Assembly (NCBI RefSeq): GCF_004138495.1
Contig: NZ_ML142880.1
Span: 24,292 to 32,562, forward strand
Reading direction: 5' to 3'
Source: Phytoactinopolyspora endophytica
GTDB lineage: Bacteria > Actinomycetota > Actinomycetes > Jiangellales > Jiangellaceae
DNA length: 8,271 nucleotides
In this document: piece after piece, positions 5,624 to 8,271 of the stretch
Layout of the letters: every line of letters starts with the position of its first letter
Numbering within the stretch: position 1 is the stretch's first letter
The notes under the pieces: model-generated
What the model was told of the DNA's origin: nothing
The model's database searches: none
Seen by the model: only the letters and a program-made list of their open reading frames with translations
Position numbers and translations under genes: made by a program

Positions 5624-5643
5624 CTCCCCCTCGTTGTTGAGGG
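5624..5643 (-). promoter_or_regulatory. Ribosome-binding site partly paired in a leader hairpin
   Basis: The complement of 5624-5630 is GGGGGAG, 6 nt before ATG 5617, and this fixes the start. Its upstream part also forms the 3' arm of a 5-bp hairpin (5628-5632 with 5639-5643, 6-nt loop), so three of the Gs can be paired. This could lower or regulate translation; GGAG stays free. Confidence 0.4.
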
Positions 5644-5671
5644 ACTGGGGAACGTGCCCTACCCACCCCAA

Positions 5672-5688
5672 GTTCCAACTAGTGAAAA
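5672..5688. promoter_or_regulatory. Degenerate copy of the iclR-start inverted repeat
   Basis: GTTCCA (5672-5677), a 5-nt spacer and TGAAAA (5683-5688) match the 3188-3204 site in one perfect arm, equal spacing and four of six bases in the other. It lies about +16 to +32 of the predicted aminotransferase transcript, where a bound repressor would block elongation. Confidence 0.4.
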
Positions 5689-5709
5689 TGAAACTCCGTT
5701 CTCTAAACG

Positions 5710-5738
5710 ACGCTATACCGGGCTCGGGCGGCAGTCAA
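5710..5738 (-). promoter_or_regulatory. Candidate sigma-70-type promoter of the aminotransferase gene
   Basis: On the minus strand, TTGACT (complement of 5733-5738) and TAGCGT (complement of 5710-5715) are separated by 17 bp. TAGNNT is a common actinomycete -10. The predicted start is near 5703, giving an 86-nt leader that contains the operator-like repeat and the hairpin at the ribosome-binding site. Confidence 0.58.
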
Positions 5739-5914
5739 GGGGCGAGTTACACCGATTTGATCATCGACGCCTTGCCACGGGCATCGAAGCCCGGCGGCGA
5801 TGACGCCGACCAGAGAGTGGCTTGAAAGTCGGCCCCTTGGCGTGAGAGGGCGTTGACCAGGAGTGTTGAGCCAGCGACACGGCACATGCCGGCTGGTGGT
5901 CGGGGAGGTCTGCG
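5739..5914. other. Remainder of the divergent intergenic region before the nucleotidyltransferase gene
   Basis: No gene is evident. I found no TAnnnT -10 box on the plus strand with a usable -35; TTGACC at 5853-5858 has no partner at the right distance. GGGGAGG at 5902-5908 is the ribosome-binding site of the gene at 5915. Confidence 0.5.
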
Positions 5915-6976
5915 ATGAGTAACAGCGACGTTCGCCTGGGAGACATGCTTTCGGGGGCCGGCTCGTCGATCCGTGAATGCCTGACGGTCCTTGACAAACA
6001 TGATGTCTCCGCGGTCTTCATCGTGGACGACGGTGGCCGACTGGTGGGCGTCGTGGGTGAGCGGGAGGTCCGCAAGGCGCTTGTGGACGGTGCGCACCCG
6101 GATGACCCAGTGCGGGACCTGGTGGGGGAGCCGCCCACTACCGCCACTCCGTCCCAGGGGCGGGCCGAGGTGTTGGACATGATGCGTGCCCTGAAGGTCG
6201 GCGAGGTGCCCATCGTCGATGGCGACGGGTGCGTCGTCGGCGTCCACGTGGAATCCGAGATCGTCGGTGCGCTGCCGCTGGCGAACTGGGCCGTCGTCAT
6301 GGCCGGCGGCCGGGGCACCCGGTTGGCGCCGTTGACGGACAAGGTCCCGAAGCCGATGCTGCCGGTGGCGGGCAGGCCGATCTTGGAGCGGATCGTGCTG
6401 CATCTTGTCGGCTCCGGGATCCGGCGGATCTTCATGTCGGTGAACTACCTGGGTGACCTGATCGTGCAGTATTTCGGTGACGGATCGTCGTACGGCTGCT
6501 CGATCGAGTACCTCTGGGAACGAGAGGACCGGCCGCTCGGTACCGGTGGGGCGCTCCGGCTGCTCCACGAGCAGGCGGAACCGCCGACCGCTCCCGTCGT
6601 GTTGATGAACGGCGACCTGCTCACCGAGTTCTCCATGTCGGCCATGCTGGCCGCGCACGCCCAGCGCAACGTGGTGGCGACGATCGCCACCAGCCAGTAC
6701 CAGCACCAGGTGCCGTTCGGCGTGCTCGAGGCCGACGACGGGCAGCTGCGGCGCATCATCGAGAAGCCGACCAGCTCGTGGCCGGTAAACGCTGGCGTCT
6801 ACGCGTTGGAGCCGCATCTACTCGCTCGTGTCCCGCGTGGCGAGCTGTTCCCCGTCACGCGTTTGTTCGACGACTGCCTCGCTCGTGGGGAGCGAGTGGG
6901 TCTGTGGCCGATCGACGACCTTTGGCAGGATATCGGCCGTCCGAACGAGTTAGCCAGCGCCAGGGGACAAGCCTGA
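5915..6976 (+). CDS. Tandem-CBS sugar-1-phosphate nucleotidyltransferase
   Basis: The product is 353 aa. Residues about 6-120 are two CBS repeats (VSAVFIVDDGGRLVGVVGERE and VGEVPIVDGDGCVVGVHVESE), a module that often binds adenosine nucleotides and regulates the attached domain. Residues 124-353 are a nucleotidyltransferase domain: AVVMAGGRGTRLAPLTDK (126-143), VPKPMLPVAGRPIL (144-157) with the signature Lys, LGTGGALR, VLMNGDLL (229-236) with the metal Asp, IIEKP, VNAGVYALEP and DIGRPNE near the end. It should join an NTP to a sugar 1-phosphate. The order CBS-CBS-NTase is that of PtmE-type enzymes of legionaminic acid synthesis, but no other gene of that pathway is visible, so no symbol is given. 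GGGGAGG stands 6 nt before ATG 5915. The 3' end overlaps the opposing gene by 27 bp. Confidence 0.92.
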   Translation: MSNSDVRLGDMLSGAGSSIRECLTVLDKHDVSAVFIVDDGGRLVGVVGEREVRKALVDGAHPDDPVRDLVGEPPTTATPSQGRAEVLDMMRALKVGEVPIVDGDGCVVGVHVESEIVGALPLANWAVVMAGGRGTRLAPLTDKVPKPMLPVAGRPILERIVLHLVGSGIRRIFMSVNYLGDLIVQYFGDGSSYGCSIEYLWEREDRPLGTGGALRLLHEQAEPPTAPVVLMNGDLLTEFSMSAMLAAHAQRNVVATIATSQYQHQVPFGVLEADDGQLRRIIEKPTSSWPVNAGVYALEPHLLARVPRGELFPVTRLFDDCLARGERVGLWPIDDLWQDIGRPNELASARGQA

Positions 6977-8134
6977 GTCGACGTGGCCGTTCGTGGCCGG
7001 ACGGCTGACACGTGCTAGGCGGTGCATCATCCACTGATCGAACAGATTCTGTATCGCGGTGATCATCGCCGCCTCGTAGTCATCCGGATTATGAGTGCTG
7101 CCGCCCGTGTGCTGGTCCAGCAGTTCTCTGAGCCGTGCGTTCTCGGTCTGCAGGTCCTGGGCGGAGTGTGGTGCCTGCGGCCACGGGCTCCAGCCGTTGT
7201 GTGACGGCGCGCCGTGTTGTTCGGGGATCGGGCGGGCCGGTGCAGGCATGTCCTCGGCCAGCCGCTCCTTCTCCGCGAGGAGCGCATCGATCTCGTTCAC
7301 GTACTCGGGCAGGGGAGCGCGCGCCGCGTGGTCACGCTGGGCCATCCCGAGGATGTGCGCGATGCGCCGGGCGTGGCTGGACTCGATCTTCGGTCGGCTC
7401 AGCGTCGGATGCCGCTGAGGGTCGGCCGGGTCGTCCAGTGTCACGTTCGGCGCGTAGGTGCGCACCGTGCCCGGACGGACTGCGTGCGCCATCCCGACCA
7501 TCTCGTTGAAGGCGGGCTCGGCGGCGGGTTCCAGCAGGAACATCGTGCCGAGTCCCACCAGCTCCCAGGACGCCTGAAGCGCCCACGTCTCGAGCGCCTC
7601 GGGCGAGCTGACCTCATGGCTGGCCACGAAGACGGCCCCCCGTCGGGTCTCGTCGGCCAGGTAGTCCATCAGGTCGGGCAGGTGGCTGGAGGAGACCCAC
7701 TGCGGCTCGGCGGCGGCAGGAGTCCTGCCGTCGTAGCAGGACAGCGCGCCGATCAGGGACCTAAGGAACCCCGGTACGCACATAAACCCGGCTGGCCACG
7801 GATGTGCCCGGTCCGTCACGGCCGGCGGAACCAGCTCGGTCCACAGCCACCCGGCCTTATCAGCGTATTCGACCGCGGTGATAGTGGCACGCTTGATGTC
7901 GCTGGGCGCGTGCGCCGACGGGTGGAGCCTGCTCCACCGGTAAACGTGCGCGCCGTCGGAGTTTTCGGTGAGCACCGTGATGATGTCATTGTGTCCGAGT
8001 GTGTAGCGCCCGGGTGACGCGGTGGGTATCGTGGCCGCCTTCGCGGCAGCCCACCGACCCACGTGCTCGATGACGGTGTCGACCAGCGACTGGCCCTGAT
8101 CGACACTGAGGAACGATCGATATGCCACAGCCAT
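6950..8134 (-). CDS. Unrecognised actinobacterial protein with C-terminal coiled-coil segments
   Basis: The product is 394 aa from ATG 8134 (MAVAYRSFLS), chosen for GGAG 7 nt upstream; ATG 8167 would lie at the predicted transcript start and GTG 8197 upstream of the -10, so both are less likely. I do not recognise a named family. Residues 1-100 look alpha/beta (YTLGHNDIITVLTEN, YRWSRLHP, AGWLWTELVPPA). Residues 165-250 form a second compact part: AVFVASHEVSSPEALETW, LVGLGTMFLLEP, FNEMVGMAHAVRPGTVRTYAPNV, then DDPADPQRHPTL, as in a nucleotide- or DNA-associated Rossmann-like domain. Residues 274-294 (LPEYVNEIDALLAEKERL) and 324-341 (AQDLQTENARLRELLDQH) are probable coiled coils around a Pro-rich linker, suggesting oligomerisation. 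There is no signal peptide or membrane segment. The stop lies 27 bp inside the opposing nucleotidyltransferase gene. Function unknown. Confidence 0.82.
   Translation of the reverse strand: MAVAYRSFLSVDQGQSLVDTVIEHVGRWAAAKAATIPTASPGRYTLGHNDIITVLTENSDGAHVYRWSRLHPSAHAPSDIKRATITAVEYADKAGWLWTELVPPAVTDRAHPWPAGFMCVPGFLRSLIGALSCYDGRTPAAAEPQWVSSSHLPDLMDYLADETRRGAVFVASHEVSSPEALETWALQASWELVGLGTMFLLEPAAEPAFNEMVGMAHAVRPGTVRTYAPNVTLDDPADPQRHPTLSRPKIESSHARRIAHILGMAQRDHAARAPLPEYVNEIDALLAEKERLAEDMPAPARPIPEQHGAPSHNGWSPWPQAPHSAQDLQTENARLRELLDQHTGGSTHNPDDYEAAMITAIQNLFDQWMMHRLARVSRPATNGHVDSGLSPGAG
6981..7013 (+). terminator. Possible terminator hairpin of the nucleotidyltransferase gene
   Basis: ACGTGGCCGT (6981-6990) pairs with ACGGC (7001-7005) and, after a 3-nt bulge, CACGT (7009-7013): ten pairs with a 10-nt loop, 4 nt after the TGA stop. 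It lies inside the coding region of the opposing gene and has no T run, so coding constraint or chance are alternatives. Confidence 0.38.
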
Positions 8135-8141
8135 GGCTCGT

Positions 8142-8145
8142 CTCC
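8142..8145 (-). promoter_or_regulatory. Ribosome-binding site fixing the start at 8134
   Basis: The complement of 8142-8145 is GGAG, 7 nt before ATG 8134. The rival ATG at 8167 has only AAGG, and those bases form part of the predicted -10 box. Confidence 0.6.
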
Positions 8146-8148
8146 AAT

Positions 8149-8175
8149 GTTTCAGCCAATGAGGCATTTGTTTCA
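8149..8175. repeat. Direct repeat TGTTTCA, 20-bp period, at the transcription start
   Basis: TGTTTCA occurs at 8149-8155 and 8169-8175. The 20-bp period places both copies on nearly the same face of the helix. They cover the predicted +1 and touch the -10 box, a typical place for a repressor. Each unit is only 7 bp, so chance is possible. Confidence 0.35.
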
Positions 8176-8202
8176 CCTTACCGCCGACTGGCCTCACGTC
8201 AA
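8175..8202 (-). promoter_or_regulatory. Promoter of the unrecognised leftward gene
   Basis: On the minus strand, TTGACG (complement of 8197-8202; five of six -35 matches) and TAAGGT (complement of 8175-8180; TAnnnT) are separated by 16 bp. Transcription should start near 8167, leaving a 33-nt leader that carries GGAG before ATG 8134. Confidence 0.62.
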
Positions 8203-8271
8203 GAGTGCCTCTGCGGCGACGTACGTTCAGGTCACGTGTGTATTACGGAAAGATCACATCGGACCCGCTCG
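8203..8271. other. Right edge, no gene seen
   Basis: No coding region or RNA gene is recognisable. ACGTACGT and CACGTG are short palindromes of no clear meaning here. Confidence 0.4.

Noticed and set aside
5747..6817. A 356-codon leftward open frame opposite the nucleotidyltransferase.
   Set aside because: It lies antisense to a gene with clear domain signatures, and its product is Arg/His/Pro-rich without motifs, as expected for a shadow frame in high-GC DNA.
7214..8017. A 267-codon rightward open frame opposite the leftward unknown gene.
   Set aside because: Composition is that of an antisense shadow and it has no ribosome-binding site; the leftward frame has a promoter, a GGAG site and domain-like structure.
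1..8271. CRISPR array, tRNA, rRNA, insertion sequence or integrase attachment site.
   Set aside because: No regularly spaced repeats, no cloverleaf or rRNA sequence, no transposase or integrase motifs and no long terminal repeats were seen on either strand.

Overview
The window reads as chromosomal DNA of a high-GC Gram-positive bacterium, most likely an actinomycete. Third codon positions are strongly G/C, one gene appears to start with GTG, ribosome-binding sites are GGAG/GGGGAG-like, and promoters have TTGACN/TAnnnT boxes. An IclR regulator next to an SMP-30 lactonase gene also fits. The species cannot be named from this sequence alone.

Layout, left to right. (1) 2-448: a partial AraC-type regulator that keeps its sensor domain but ends before any helix-turn-helix. 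(2) 449-862: a gene-free stretch holding a weak terminator-like hairpin, a 13-bp palindrome inside a possible promoter, two interleaved inverted repeats and a -10 box placed for a leaderless start. (3) 863-2294: a tight two-gene unit with 1 nt between the genes. The first protein joins a TIR/deoxyribosyltransferase-like Rossmann domain to an Mrr-like nuclease domain; the second is a stand-alone nuclease-fold protein. This is the best candidate for an undescribed defence-type system. (4) 2285-2395: three consecutive hairpins between convergent genes. (5) 2412-5617: a putative catabolic module of an IclR regulator (-), an SMP-30/gluconolactonase-like lactonase (+) and a class III PLP aminotransferase of the glutamate-1-semialdehyde aminomutase type (-). 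The last two converge on a shared hairpin terminator. An inverted repeat at the iclR start codon recurs, degenerate, in the aminotransferase leader, so the IclR protein may control both. (6) 5915-6976: a tandem-CBS sugar-1-phosphate nucleotidyltransferase. (7) 6950-8134 (-): a protein of unknown function with coiled-coil segments, whose 3' end overlaps the previous gene by 27 bp and which has a clear promoter.

How the genes may work together. The two nuclease-fold proteins are almost certainly co-translated. The first keeps Asp and Lys of a PD-(D/E)xK site but has Val at the D/E/Q position; the second keeps Asp and Glu but has Arg in place of Lys. A shared or composite activity is therefore an open possibility. 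The IclR, lactonase and aminotransferase genes look like part of a pathway for a sugar or amino-sugar acid, but the dehydrogenase and transporter expected for such a pathway are not in the window. The nucleotidyltransferase suggests surface-glycan or nucleotide-sugar synthesis and has no visible partners here.
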